From contig ONKG01000015.1 in the NCBI GenBank assembly GCA_900318375.1, forward strand, positions 1 to 64,000: a DNA stretch of 64,000 nucleotides. Direction: 5' to 3'. This document shows, in pieces, positions 50,294-59,050 of this stretch (its first letter is position 1; every line of letters starts with the position of its first letter). The position numbers and the translations under genes were made by a program. Under the pieces are notes generated by a model. That model did not search any database. It saw only the letters and a list, made by a program, of their open reading frames with translations, and was not told the origin of the DNA. This DNA is from an uncultured Lachnospiraceae bacterium (GTDB taxonomy: Bacteria > Bacillota > Clostridia > Lachnospirales > Lachnospiraceae).

Positions 50294-50302
50294 ATTATAA
50301 CA
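50294..50302 (-). promoter_or_regulatory. Extended -10 promoter for scpA
   Basis: On the minus strand, TGTTATAAT (50302-50294) is a perfect extended -10 about 75 nt before the ATG. The -35 is weak. The rest of the 50219-50652 gap holds only the terminator at 50484 and no convincing gene. Confidence 0.6.
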
Positions 50303-50483
50303 TGAAATAAAAAATAATCATCCCTGTATTTATAATAATACTGCGCAGACAAGTTCAGAAAAGAAGCCGGCAGGCAGACAGCCCATCTCTATAATGTCAG
50401 ACCCTAATGCCTCTCGCTGCCCGTCGTCAGGCTTCCGCCATCCGCTGGTTCTATGGCAAAGAAGTAAGAAACTCTGTTCTCAA

Positions 50484-50533
50484 TAAAAAGTCACCAGACC
50501 TGAATGCTCAAATGGAGACGCAGGTCTGATGAC
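50484..50533 (-). terminator. Intrinsic terminator after the Na/Pi cotransporter gene
   Basis: GTCACCAGACCTG (50490-50502) pairs with CAGGTCTGATGAC (50521-50533) with one mismatch. On the minus strand it is followed by TTTTTATT. Confidence 0.82.
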
Positions 50534-50652
50534 TATGAGGGCATTGGAAAGCCTGATGCAGAATATGCAGGATACCGTACAGCATCCGGCGGGCAGGACG
50601 CGCAGGCAGGAGTCCTGAATGATGGTTGAATGACTCTCGTCAACCGGCCCGA

Positions 50653-52473
50653 TCAGTCCGCGAAGGCGGCAGAAGCGGAACGGACGATCGGAATAGAAGC
50701 GGCACCTTGATCAGCAGCCAGTTCGATGTAGTATTCCTTGCGGAACTTATCGAAGTAGTGCTGGTAAGCGGAACTGCGGTCCTCGTGCAGCTTGGACAGG
50801 TATTCGTGCATGTCATAGCTGTCGTGGCCGGCAACGATGACGGCGACCGCGATATTCGCGCAGTGGTCGGAAACGCGCTCGCAGCCGGTGATGATATCGC
50901 TGAAGATGAAGCCCTGGGCGATAGTACAGACCTTCTTCTGGAGACGGTCGACGTGGTTGAGCTTCATGGTGTCGCAAAGATTATCGACGACCTCTTCAAG
51001 AGGCTCGATCTGCTCCGCAAGAGAGAGGTCATTATTGATAAATGCCTTGACGGCCAGGTCGGTGACTTTTTCGACTGCGTCAGCCATGACATCCATTTCG
51101 TGATCGGCATTACCGGAGAACTGGCCGAATTTCTCATAGGCTTCCCTGGAGCCGATGGCGATGACGAGAGCCTGGTCAGAGATCAGCTCAAGGTCGGAAA
51201 TGGTATGCAGGTATTTGGAGACGAGATCGTTCTGCTCGGGGGTCATCTCGCGGCCGGTGAGCTTGACGAGATAGGCGCCGAGCTTATCTTCGTAGTCATC
51301 GACGGCGGTCTCAAGTTTTCTGACCTCTTCCTGATGATCAACGCTCAGGTCGCGGGCCATCTCGAGAGCGAGCCCGACAGCCTTTTGGGTCAGGTGTGCC
51401 ATATCTTCAATGGTAATGCGGCACTGCTCGAGAGCCATGGCGGGGTGTGTGAGAAGCATTTCCTCAAGATGGACAGTAGGCAGGTCTTCGTCTTCGGGCT
51501 TGAGCGGGATGAGGAAGTTTACCAGTTTCTCGATCAGACTCGTGAAGGGGAAGAGCGCCAGTACCATGAACAGACGCATGATCGTGTTGGCTCCGGCGAG
51601 GGAAAACGGATTCATGACCATTTCCATAAACGGGAAGTGCACGACAGCGTTGGCTATGTAAAAGACCAGTGCAGTGACGATCACGCCCAGAACGGTCGCG
51701 ATCGGGTATACCATGGAGACACGCTTGCCCTTTGCGTTCGTGCCCAGAGCGGAGAGCATGACGGGCACTGCGGCACCGACGGAGATACCCAGAAGGAGCG
51801 GGAAGGCTTCTTCAAACTGCATGGCACCGGTGACAGAGAGAGCCTGCACGATACCGACGGCAGCGGAGGCGGACTGCAGGAGAGCCGTAAAGAGTGCGCC
51901 GACCAGGATGCCCAGGATCGGGTTCGACAGGGATGTCAGAACATTGGTAAACCAGGGCTGGTCTTTCAGGCCGCTGACAGCTCCGCTCATCGTGCTCATA
52001 CCGACCATCAGGACGACAAAACCCATCAGGATATCACCGACGGACTTTGTGGATTTCTTCTTACTGACCGTGCGGAGCAGGATTCCGATCACCGCGACGA
52101 CACCTGTCAGTGTGGCGGTTGAAAGGAGCTTGGCAAGACCGCTTCCGGAATCCAGATAGCTGAGACAGATGACCCAGCCGGTGATACTGGTTCCCAGAAT
52201 CGCGCCCAGGATGACACTAATGCCCTGCGAGACCTTCATCATGCCGGCGCTGACAAAACCGACGATCATGACGGCTGTGGCGGAAGAAGACTGAATGACT
52301 GCGGTGACACCTGTACCCAGCAGCAGACCGCGGAAAGGTGTGCCGGAAAGTTTGTAAAGGATCGGCTCCAATTTATCGCCGGAGACCTTTTTCAGTCCGT
52401 CTCCCATCAGAGACATACCGAAAAGGAAGAGAGCTACGCCGCTGAACAGCGCAATAACTTGTGTAATATCCAC
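50653..52473 (-). CDS. Na+/phosphate cotransporter with C-terminal PhoU-like domain
   Basis: The 606-residue protein has two inverted membrane repeats of the NptA/PNaS family, each with a QSSSA-type motif (GVTAVIQSSSATAVMIVG and ALLQSASAAVGIVQAL). A cytoplasmic helical PhoU-like domain (about 360-570) follows, with ELISDQALVIAIGS and DIITGCERVSDHCANIAVAVI. It imports phosphate with sodium. GTG 52473 is chosen because AAAGGAG lies 5 nt upstream, whereas the longer frame to 52590 has none. A Pho-box-like triple repeat overlaps its promoter, and an OmpR/PhoB-type regulator is divergently encoded at 53029. Confidence 0.93.
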   Translation of the reverse strand: MDITQVIALFSGVALFLFGMSLMGDGLKKVSGDKLEPILYKLSGTPFRGLLLGTGVTAVIQSSSATAVMIVGFVSAGMMKVSQGISVILGAILGTSITGWVICLSYLDSGSGLAKLLSTATLTGVVAVIGILLRTVSKKKSTKSVGDILMGFVVLMVGMSTMSGAVSGLKDQPWFTNVLTSLSNPILGILVGALFTALLQSASAAVGIVQALSVTGAMQFEEAFPLLLGISVGAAVPVMLSALGTNAKGKRVSMVYPIATVLGVIVTALVFYIANAVVHFPFMEMVMNPFSLAGANTIMRLFMVLALFPFTSLIEKLVNFLIPLKPEDEDLPTVHLEEMLLTHPAMALEQCRITIEDMAHLTQKAVGLALEMARDLSVDHQEEVRKLETAVDDYEDKLGAYLVKLTGREMTPEQNDLVSKYLHTISDLELISDQALVIAIGSREAYEKFGQFSGNADHEMDVMADAVEKVTDLAVKAFINNDLSLAEQIEPLEEVVDNLCDTMKLNHVDRLQKKVCTIAQGFIFSDIITGCERVSDHCANIAVAVIVAGHDSYDMHEYLSKLHEDRSSAYQHYFDKFRKEYYIELAADQGAASIPIVRSASAAFAD

Positions 52474-52578
52474 AGCTACTCCTTTCGTGAGTTGAAATTG
52501 AGGCTGTCCGTTGCAGAAAAAACAGAGCAGCCAGGTTTGATTTACACAGACATATGCAATGATGACATAATCGATAAA

Positions 52579-52622
52579 ATTATATCGCACCTATGTTAAC
52601 ATTATGTAAACTTTTATGTAAA
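52579..52622 (-). promoter_or_regulatory. Pho-box-like triple repeat and -10 upstream of the Na/Pi gene
   Basis: On the minus strand, TTTACA (52622-52617), TTTACA (52610-52605) and TTAACA (52599-52594) recur at 12 and 11 bp. TATAAT (52584-52579) follows 9 bp further. Direct TT(A/T)ACA repeats at 11-bp period ahead of the -10, replacing a -35, match the PhoP/PhoB recognition pattern known from Bacillus and enterobacteria. Confidence 0.7.
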
Positions 52623-52726
52623 AAATAAAATAAAAGGCAAACTGCTGCCTTCCAAAATCAGCCCGCAGGCCCTGCGCCTGTGAAAAGCATGGATGTTACA
52701 GTAAAGACCCACCTGAAACTCGACGT

Positions 52727-52883
52727 GTTTTTGTACGCCAAAGCGTACAAAAACCGGAGTTTTACGGCGTTCGACGCACGCGAAGCGTATTGGAATCGTC
52801 GAACGCGACGTTACGTACACGCCCTCGACAGGGCGTGTAACGCATGGATTCACGTCTGCAAGGGTACCGATAACCGCCCTTGC
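52727..52883. other. Cluster of four consecutive stem-loops
   Basis: In 157 nt there are four hairpins: GTTTTTGTACGC/GCGTACAAAAAC with a CAAA loop (52727-52754); GCGTTCGACG/CGTCGAACGC (52767-52806); CGTTA-CACGCCCT/AGGGCGTG-TAACG (52809-52842); and GCAAGGG/CCCTTGC (52858-52883). The 98-codon frame across it (52680-52973) seems incidental. The 555-nt gap otherwise contains the Pho-box promoter. The cluster may be a structured RNA or a dispersed palindromic element. Confidence 0.7.
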
Positions 52884-53028
52884 ATGCCGGCCGCAGATTA
52901 CGCTACAATAAATAACACAGTGAGCCGGGCGGGCGCAGGGGTGTGCCGGCACAAATGCCCTGCACACATTTGACGGACAGTTTGTTTTACTACATTTATT
53001 CAGGTGACGACCGAAAAGGAAAGGACAA

Positions 53029-53862
53029 ATGATCTATATTCTGGAAGATGATGACAGCATACGTAAGCTGGTTACTTATGCACTGGAAAGTCAGGGGTAC
53101 AGGGCGGCAGGATTCGCAGTTCCTTCTGCTTTTTACGAAGAGCTGGAGAAGAGGGTCCCTTCCCTTCTGCTCCTGGATATCATGCTCCCTGAAGAGGACG
53201 GGATCAGTATCCTCAGGAAACTCCGCGCAAATCCGCGCACGGCCGATCTTCCCGTGATCATGCTGACAGCCAAGAGCACGGAATATGATCATGTGGAGGG
53301 TCTGGATGCCGGTGCGGATGATTATGTCGCCAAACCCTTCGGTATGATGGAATTACTCGCAAGAGTACGGGCGGTGCTTCGCCGTGCTGCGGACGCATCT
53401 GTTTCGAAAAAAACAGCAGGCATAAAGGCAGATGTGAAAAACAGTGATTATCCTGCCGGAATGAAGGCAGGCGCTGAAGGTTCAGCCGGTGCTGCTGCAT
53501 CTGCGGAATCCAACGCGCTTTTACCGGGATCCTCCCATAACTCCTCCGGCCTGCCGGCACGGGGGCACGACGTGCTTGAGTTCGGAATTCTGCGCATTTA
53601 TCCGAAAAGATATGAAGTCTTCGTGGAAGATGAGGAGATTTCTCTGACAAATAAAGAATACCAGCTGCTCCTTCTCCTTGTGGAGAACGAGGGGCTGGTC
53701 ATGACAAGAGAGATTCTTCTGGACCGGATCTGGGATCTGGGGTCCGAGCCGGAGAATCGCACGCTGGATGTCCATATCCGGAAGATCCGTTCAAAACTGG
53801 GAGACGCAGCGGTATGGATCGAGACCATCAGAGGGGTGGGGTATCGTTTCCGTCCGGTGTAA
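53029..53862 (+). CDS. OmpR/PhoB-type response regulator with extended linker
   Basis: The 277-residue protein has a receiver domain with the acidic pocket EDDD (6-9), phospho-acceptor Asp50 in LLLLDIMLPEEDG, and Lys in DDYVAKPFG. A C-terminal winged helix (about 185-277) ends WIETIRGVGYRFRPV. Between them is a ~60-residue Ala/Gly/Ser/Lys linker, longer than usual. No histidine kinase gene is adjacent and cobS follows. The divergent Na/Pi gene with Pho-box-like repeats makes a PhoB/PhoP role plausible but unproven. AAAGGAAAGG precedes the ATG. Confidence 0.92.
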   Translation: MIYILEDDDSIRKLVTYALESQGYRAAGFAVPSAFYEELEKRVPSLLLLDIMLPEEDGISILRKLRANPRTADLPVIMLTAKSTEYDHVEGLDAGADDYVAKPFGMMELLARVRAVLRRAADASVSKKTAGIKADVKNSDYPAGMKAGAEGSAGAAASAESNALLPGSSHNSSGLPARGHDVLEFGILRIYPKRYEVFVEDEEISLTNKEYQLLLLLVENEGLVMTREILLDRIWDLGSEPENRTLDVHIRKIRSKLGDAAVWIETIRGVGYRFRPV

Positions 53863-53892
53863 GCAAGAAATTGTCGCGAGGCGAAATAGATA

Positions 53893-54660
53893 ATGATTGA
53901 CTCGATGCTGATGGCTTTTTCCCTATATTCCCGCATACCCGTTCCGCAGACAAAATGGAACGAAAAGAGTATGCGCTGGTGTATATGCTTTCTTCCTCTG
54001 GTCGGTGCCGTGATCGGCGCGGTCCAATGGGCAGCCTATATAGTGCTGACACATTTCTCATTCGGCAGGGTCTTCCGGGCAGCGGTCCTGACAGTATTGC
54101 CGGTCCTGCTTTCCGGCGGTATCCATATGGACGGATATATGGATACCTGTGACGCGATCCACTCCTACGGAAGCCGCGAAAAACGGCTGGAAATACTGAA
54201 AGATCCTCATGTGGGTGCCTTCGCGGTAATCGGCGCTTTCGTATATTTCATATTGGACTTCGGAATCTGGTCGGAGGCAGGAAAAGAGGAGATGCCTCTG
54301 CTGTGTCTGCTTTTCGTAGTCTCGCGCGCTTTCAGCGCTTTTGCCGCAGTGACATTTCCCAAGGCAAAAAAAGACGGAATGCTCCGGCAGGAGACGGATC
54401 CTGCGGCAAAAAGCACGGCTGCGGTGATGGCAGCAGTGATTCTGGCCACGGGTGCGGTCATGATTCCGGCGAGCCCTGCGCCTGCATTTCCTCTGCCGGC
54501 AGTATCCGCCCTGCTGTCGGCGCTGGCAGTCCTTCTTTACTACCGGCATATGGCCGTGAAAAATTTCGGCGGAACGACCGGAGACCTGTCCGGGTGGTTC
54601 ACCCAGGTCTGCGAGCTGCTGACCGCCGCCGTTGTGATCATAGTGTGCAGATGTCTATGA
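53893..54660 (+). CDS. cobS: Adenosylcobinamide-GDP ribazoletransferase (cobalamin synthase)
   Basis: This integral membrane enzyme (255 residues) joins adenosylcobinamide-GDP with alpha-ribazole in the last steps of cobalamin assembly. Family motifs are FSLYSRIPVPQ near the start, FLPLVGAVIG, the metal-binding GGIHMDGYMDTCDAIHSYGSREKRLEILKD-type block (about 75-105) and GGTTGDLSGW near the C-terminus. Other cob genes are not in the window, so cobinamide salvage or a distant pathway supplies it. The product serves the cobalamin-dependent MetH encoded at 24.9 kb. It lies 30 nt after the regulator gene. Confidence 0.95.
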   Translation: MIDSMLMAFSLYSRIPVPQTKWNEKSMRWCICFLPLVGAVIGAVQWAAYIVLTHFSFGRVFRAAVLTVLPVLLSGGIHMDGYMDTCDAIHSYGSREKRLEILKDPHVGAFAVIGAFVYFILDFGIWSEAGKEEMPLLCLLFVVSRAFSAFAAVTFPKAKKDGMLRQETDPAAKSTAAVMAAVILATGAVMIPASPAPAFPLPAVSALLSALAVLLYYRHMAVKNFGGTTGDLSGWFTQVCELLTAAVVIIVCRCL

Positions 54661-54788
54661 TATCGGGATGTGCATGATAATACAGACCGGGAACAGGGAA
54701 CAGCTCCGGGTTTTAACCGTACTTAAGTATGGTACAGGCCGGGAAAGGGCTCCGGAATTCAGGTGTATGTAAAGAAAATGGTCTGTGA

Positions 54789-56057
54789 TCAGTGCAGAGG
54801 AGGATTGTCAAAAGTCTCAAAGACAGGGAGATCCATCTCATCGTCGCTGGCGATATAGCTGTTTCCGTAGGTGCTGACATCACTGGAACCGAAGCGAAGT
54901 ATGGATGCGCCGCCGCTCAGCCAGCCGACATTGCGGTAGCGGTTTCCGGTCACGGTGACGGAACTGACATGTCCGCCGCCTCCCGGGGTTCCGATCCCGA
55001 CGGCAGCTTCCGCGCAGTCAGTGAGCAGATTGTCAGCGATCAGGATATTTTTTGTGGCGTGTCCGCCATGCTCTGCGCCGGCCTCGATACCGCCGTCGCA
55101 GTTTTTTACTGTATTATTGATGAAATCAACGTTCTGTGTCCCGTCCGCGTAAATAGCGAAGCCGGTATCGTACACACAGTGGCAGTTGGTGACCGTGTTG
55201 CCGAAGACCAGTCCGCCTCTGGGGTAGTCGACACCCGAAGGCGCGTTTCCATAGTTGCCGGCAAAGCAGATAGCGATGTTGCCGGTGTCGTCAAGAGTGT
55301 TTCCGACGATATTGATATCTGCCACATTGGCAGAGACGGCAATCGCTTCCGACCACCCTGTCTCGCAGTTTTCAATGGTGTTGCGGAAGAGAAGAACATT
55401 GGAAATGGTGTCTCCGCTCCGTCCCATCACCAGTATGGCATTGGCGCAATGATCTTCGCTTTTGGGGCTGGGAGTTGAGATGTTGTGAATGTACAGGTCG
55501 CTCACCACGACGTGATGGGTGCCGGGCTCGAGAAGGATTGCGCTGGCATCGCGCCCATGGGCGTTTTTCACCTCAAAGCCGCTTAGCTGCACATAGGAAC
55601 AGCCGTACAGCCAGAACATGGACGGGCCGTCCTGATCCTGGTCGTGTCCGTTGAGTCCCGAACCGTCGAAAATGACTTCCTCCCCGGGGGCGGCAGCGAT
55701 CGTGATATAGGCATCCGCAGTGCCGTTTACACCGCCGTAGATCCGGATTTTGCGGCTGTACACGCCGCCCTGAAGATATAGTGTATCTCCGGGGGCAAGA
55801 CTGTTGATGATACCCTGAACATCATCGGAGGGACCCGCGTAGTAAACCTCGCCCTGTCCGGACGGAGCCGTGACGCCGGTCTCTACGATCTGCCGTACAT
55901 GCTGCTGAAAAGCTTCATCCCCGCGGGGATGATACTCATATTTCCAAGGAGCGGAAGCTTCTGCCCGGGCCGGATACAGGGAGAAAAGACATGCTGACGC
56001 AAGCAGTATTACGCAGAATAGTCTGAGCGCAGGATTTATTTTCTTTTGTTTTTTCAT
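54789..56057 (-). CDS. Secreted right-handed parallel beta-helix protein (polysaccharide lyase-like)
   Basis: The 422-residue protein begins MKKQKKINPALRL with a signal peptide ending near ARAEA (GGAGG upstream, 10 nt spacing; a longer frame to 56126 is not used). VQGIINSLAPGDTLYLQGGVYS and ITIAAAPGEEVIFDGSG form the N-terminal cap seen in pectate/alginate lyase-type beta-helices. Repeated short strands with NTIENC, NTLDDTG, NTVTNCH, NTVKNCDGG and NLLTDCA follow. No single lyase family can be fixed and a catalytic role is inferred. It may bind or degrade acidic polysaccharide. It is alone on the minus strand. Confidence 0.85.
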   Translation of the reverse strand: MKKQKKINPALRLFCVILLASACLFSLYPARAEASAPWKYEYHPRGDEAFQQHVRQIVETGVTAPSGQGEVYYAGPSDDVQGIINSLAPGDTLYLQGGVYSRKIRIYGGVNGTADAYITIAAAPGEEVIFDGSGLNGHDQDQDGPSMFWLYGCSYVQLSGFEVKNAHGRDASAILLEPGTHHVVVSDLYIHNISTPSPKSEDHCANAILVMGRSGDTISNVLLFRNTIENCETGWSEAIAVSANVADINIVGNTLDDTGNIAICFAGNYGNAPSGVDYPRGGLVFGNTVTNCHCVYDTGFAIYADGTQNVDFINNTVKNCDGGIEAGAEHGGHATKNILIADNLLTDCAEAAVGIGTPGGGGHVSSVTVTGNRYRNVGWLSGGASILRFGSSDVSTYGNSYIASDDEMDLPVFETFDNPPLH

Positions 56058-56375
56058 AAAAATAATACCTCCGTTCATGTCGGGATGGCTGGTCACATTG
56101 CGCTTTTGCTCTGGCGGGCGGCACAAACAGCCGGCGGATCTTTGTCCTCATCGCTTCCGCAAAAACGCCTCAGAGAGCCTCGCTCAGCGTGCATGTATCC
56201 GCCTTTTGAGGGTACGTGTTCTGTTACGGCGCGAAATCATAAGCATAAGTATTTTTAATATATTGTATCACAAAGAAGGATTCTATTTTATAATTATATA
56301 AATAACCGTGATTTCCTTACATAATCCCCGTGTATGCGCCGGGGGCATCCGATTGGATGACAGAGGGATATATAG
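56058..56375. other. Divergent intergenic region without a gene
   Basis: The left half is GC-rich with no clear frame. The right half (about 56230-56310) is AT-rich and contains TTGTAT and TATAAT-like hexamers at poor spacing, so promoters for both flanking genes may lie here, but none is convincing. Confidence 0.4.
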
Positions 56376-57647
56376 ATGAAAAAAAAGATTATCGGCATTG
56401 CCGCTGTGATCGCAGCGCTGGCGGCAGGTGCTTTTTTATACACTGTCTGGAACGCGAAACAGGCGGCAGGGACCGCCGTGAGCGCCTTTAATACAGCGGT
56501 GCAGGAATATAACGAATCCATAGCGCCCTATAATGAAGCGGCGGCGGGGATCGCAGATGCGAACGGGAAGCTGCAGGCCGTCCTGGATGAGGCACAGGCT
56601 GTTCTGGACAAGGGGGAGCAGGCGTATGAGCCGGATACAATGGATGAACTGGAGAGCTCCATCCAGAGTGCCTCAAAGGCTTTTGCGGAAGTGCCGGCGC
56701 AGATCGATCCCTTTGAGGAGCGCAATGTGCCCGGGAGTTTCAGCAAAAATGAACTGGCGCTGGTCCAGCACGAGGCGGAGACTGCCCTGGGGGCGGTGAA
56801 AGAAGCCAAAGAGAAGATCCCCCCTGTTCCTGAAGTGCCCGATTTTACCGATGAGATCGAGTCTGTCCGCTCTGCGCAGAAAAAATATGAAGACAGTGTT
56901 CAGAAGCTGGCCAATATCACGGCACCCTCTGACAGCTTTGTGAAGGAACGTCTGGAGCGGATTGAAACTGTTGTGCAGGCGGAGGCAGTGACAGCAGATC
57001 ATGACCCCAACGGTCTGCTGGGTACTGAGGGCGGATATACAGGGTGCGTATATTTCCTTGACGAGCGTATAGACCGCAGTCTGCTCCCGCAGGAGGCTTT
57101 TGAAAACGAGCGAAAAGACGACAGCGAAAGCGAAATCGGTGAAGACGGTGAGAACTCCGGGGAAGACAGTGCCGGGGACAGCAGTGAAAATGCTGCGTCG
57201 GCGGAAGAGACTGCCGTGGGAGACAGTGTCGCTGGCAGTACGTCGACAGAAGAGGCTGCTGCAGGAAACAGCGCCGCTGGCAGCACATCGGCAGAAGAGA
57301 CTGCAGCCGGGGATACATCTTCGGAAGGGACAGCCGCTGCCGGGACAGCCGCCACTGCGGCAGAAGAGGCGGCTGCAGCCGACGGAAGTGCGGATAAGAA
57401 GGATAAAGGCATAGATGTCGTAATGATTGGCACCCGCGGAGGCGGCGCAGTGGAAATCTTCTCTACAGAAGAAGAGGCTAAAAAGCGCATGGAGTATATT
57501 TCCTTTTTCGACGGAAGCGTAATGGAGGCAGGATCTTGCACCATAGAAGGAACCTGCCTGATCCGGACGTCGAAATATCTGGATGAAGAGCAGCAGAAGG
57601 AACTGACTGAAAAAATCCGCCAGGCACTCCTGGCTGTGGATGAATAA
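56376..57647 (+). CDS. Membrane-anchored coiled-coil protein with low-complexity insert
   Basis: The 423-residue protein has an N-terminal span or uncleaved signal (about 4-24) and a coiled-coil region with Ala/Gln/Glu heptads (about 30-200). A C-terminal alpha/beta domain follows, whose first strand (GYTGCVYFLDERIDRSLLP) is separated from the rest (GIDVVMIGTRGGGAVEIFST...) by about 110 residues of Glu/Ala/Ser/Gly/Thr repeats (AAGSTSAEETAAGDT-like). The domain ends with GTCLIRTSKYLDEEQQKELTEKI. It resembles clostridial anchored proteins of unknown role. The repeat seems inserted in a surface loop. AGAGGGATATATAG precedes the ATG. Confidence 0.8.
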   Translation: MKKKIIGIAAVIAALAAGAFLYTVWNAKQAAGTAVSAFNTAVQEYNESIAPYNEAAAGIADANGKLQAVLDEAQAVLDKGEQAYEPDTMDELESSIQSASKAFAEVPAQIDPFEERNVPGSFSKNELALVQHEAETALGAVKEAKEKIPPVPEVPDFTDEIESVRSAQKKYEDSVQKLANITAPSDSFVKERLERIETVVQAEAVTADHDPNGLLGTEGGYTGCVYFLDERIDRSLLPQEAFENERKDDSESEIGEDGENSGEDSAGDSSENAASAEETAVGDSVAGSTSTEEAAAGNSAAGSTSAEETAAGDTSSEGTAAAGTAATAAEEAAAADGSADKKDKGIDVVMIGTRGGGAVEIFSTEEEAKKRMEYISFFDGSVMEAGSCTIEGTCLIRTSKYLDEEQQKELTEKIRQALLAVDE

Positions 57648-57721
57648 GGAATAAAAACAAAAATATGATGAAAACAGTGAGCCAAGCGGCACTTGCCCAT
57701 GGCCGTAAATATGAAACGCCG

Positions 57722-57763
57722 AAAAAACCACCTTTCACACAAAGAAGTGCAAGGTGGTTTTTT
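57722..57763. terminator. Bidirectional intrinsic terminator
   Basis: AAAAAACCACCTT pairs with AAGGTGGTTTTTT around a loop that includes CAC/GTG pairing. T runs on both strands end the gene at 56376 and the minus-strand mnmA. Confidence 0.92.
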
Positions 57764-57879
57764 GATGGTCTCAATATGATGGCTGACAGCCGGCTTGTGC
57801 GGCGGCCGGTTCACAGGATGAACTGTTTACATGAGGAAGGGGGCATATTATGTGATGGCAGGCTCATATGATTGCCGGT

Positions 57880-58971
57880 TCACATGATGATGCCGCCGCC
57901 GATGACGCAGTCGTTTTCGTCATAAAAGACGGAGGACTGGCCGGGAGCGGCAGCGCGGACCGGATCGTCGAAAGTGATCCGGACGCAGCCGTCCTCCTGC
58001 ATTTCCAGTACTGCGGGAGAAGCCGCGTGATGATAGCGGACCTTTGCCCTGGCGCGGAGCTGTTCGCCGGGTGCCATGCCGGGAATGGAGAGGAAGTTTA
58101 CATCGCGCACTTTTACAATATTGCTGAAGAGGGCAGGCTCGTCGGAGAGCACGACCTCATTCGACCCGGCACGGATTTCTTTTACATAAATGGGATGGCC
58201 GAGGGCGATGCCCAGGCCTTTTCTCTGGCCGATTGTGTAATGGGTGATGCCTTTGTGTGTCCCGAGGATGTTTCCGTCCTCATCCACAAAGTTGCCGGGC
58301 CCCGGGACTTGCATAACTGCTTCCCCGGCAAGGTCATTTTTCTTTTTCGCGAATTCCTCGATGAAATCGGCGTAGTGGCCGTCTGTCACGAAACAGATTT
58401 CCTGGGAATCGGGCTTGTGTGCCACGGGCAGACCGGCCTCCTGCGCAATCTTTCTGACCTGGTCTTTGCTGTAGGCACCCAGGGGCATGAGGGTGGATGC
58501 AAGCTGCTCCTGGCTGAGCTTGTAGAGCATATAGGTCTGGTCCTTGGCGGCGAAATCCGCCCTCTTGACGGTGTATCTGCCGTTTTCCAGACGAATGATG
58601 TGGGCATAGTGGCCTGTAGCGACATAATCCGCCTGCATGACTTTGGCAGCGTAGAGCATTTTGTCCCACTTCAGATAACGATTGCACTCAATACAGGGAT
58701 TGGGAGTCTTTCCGTCGAGATAGCTCTGTATAAAAGGCTCCACGACAGACCGGGAAAAATCGCCGACACAGTTGAGAGGATAAAAACTGATGCCCAGAGC
58801 ATTGGATACCCTGCGCGCATCATCGATCTCGCAGCACCGGCTTTCAGTCCCGTCGCCTGCATCCCAGGTGCGCAGTGTCACACCGCACACTTCATAGCCT
58901 TCTTTCTGCAGAAGATATGCCGCCACGGCGCTGTCCACACCGCCGGACATACCGACTAATACTTTCTTCAT
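57880..58971 (-). CDS. mnmA: tRNA-specific 2-thiouridylase
   Basis: MnmA thiolates U34 of Lys, Glu and Gln tRNAs. The 363-residue protein has the PP-loop GMSGGVDSAVAA at the N-terminus, the first catalytic Cys in NPCIECNRYLKWDKML, the second in SQEICFVTDGHYADFI, and the C-terminal barrel with GITHYTIGQRKGLGI. The in-frame ATG at 58989 is possible, but AGGTAAC lies just before ATG 58971, which gives the normal start MKKVLVGMSGG. It lies 79 nt downstream of helD on the minus strand. Confidence 0.96.
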   Translation of the reverse strand: MKKVLVGMSGGVDSAVAAYLLQKEGYEVCGVTLRTWDAGDGTESRCCEIDDARRVSNALGISFYPLNCVGDFSRSVVEPFIQSYLDGKTPNPCIECNRYLKWDKMLYAAKVMQADYVATGHYAHIIRLENGRYTVKRADFAAKDQTYMLYKLSQEQLASTLMPLGAYSKDQVRKIAQEAGLPVAHKPDSQEICFVTDGHYADFIEEFAKKKNDLAGEAVMQVPGPGNFVDEDGNILGTHKGITHYTIGQRKGLGIALGHPIYVKEIRAGSNEVVLSDEPALFSNIVKVRDVNFLSIPGMAPGEQLRARAKVRYHHAASPAVLEMQEDGCVRITFDDPVRAAAPGQSSVFYDENDCVIGGGIIM

Positions 58972-59050
58972 TTCGATGTTACCTGTCAAAAAAGAGCCAT
59001 AAGAGCTGAGAAACTGTTTACAAGTATCATATTCTGCCGCAGGCGGATTC

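Noticed and set aside
50626-52122. Plus-strand open frame of about 498 codons
   Set aside because: It is antisense to the Na/Pi cotransporter gene, is His/Asp/Gly-rich without motifs, and has no start signal.
52680-52973. 98-codon plus-strand frame across the hairpin cluster
   Set aside because: It is built almost wholly from the four palindromes, has no ribosome-binding site, and an equally long frame exists on the other strand.
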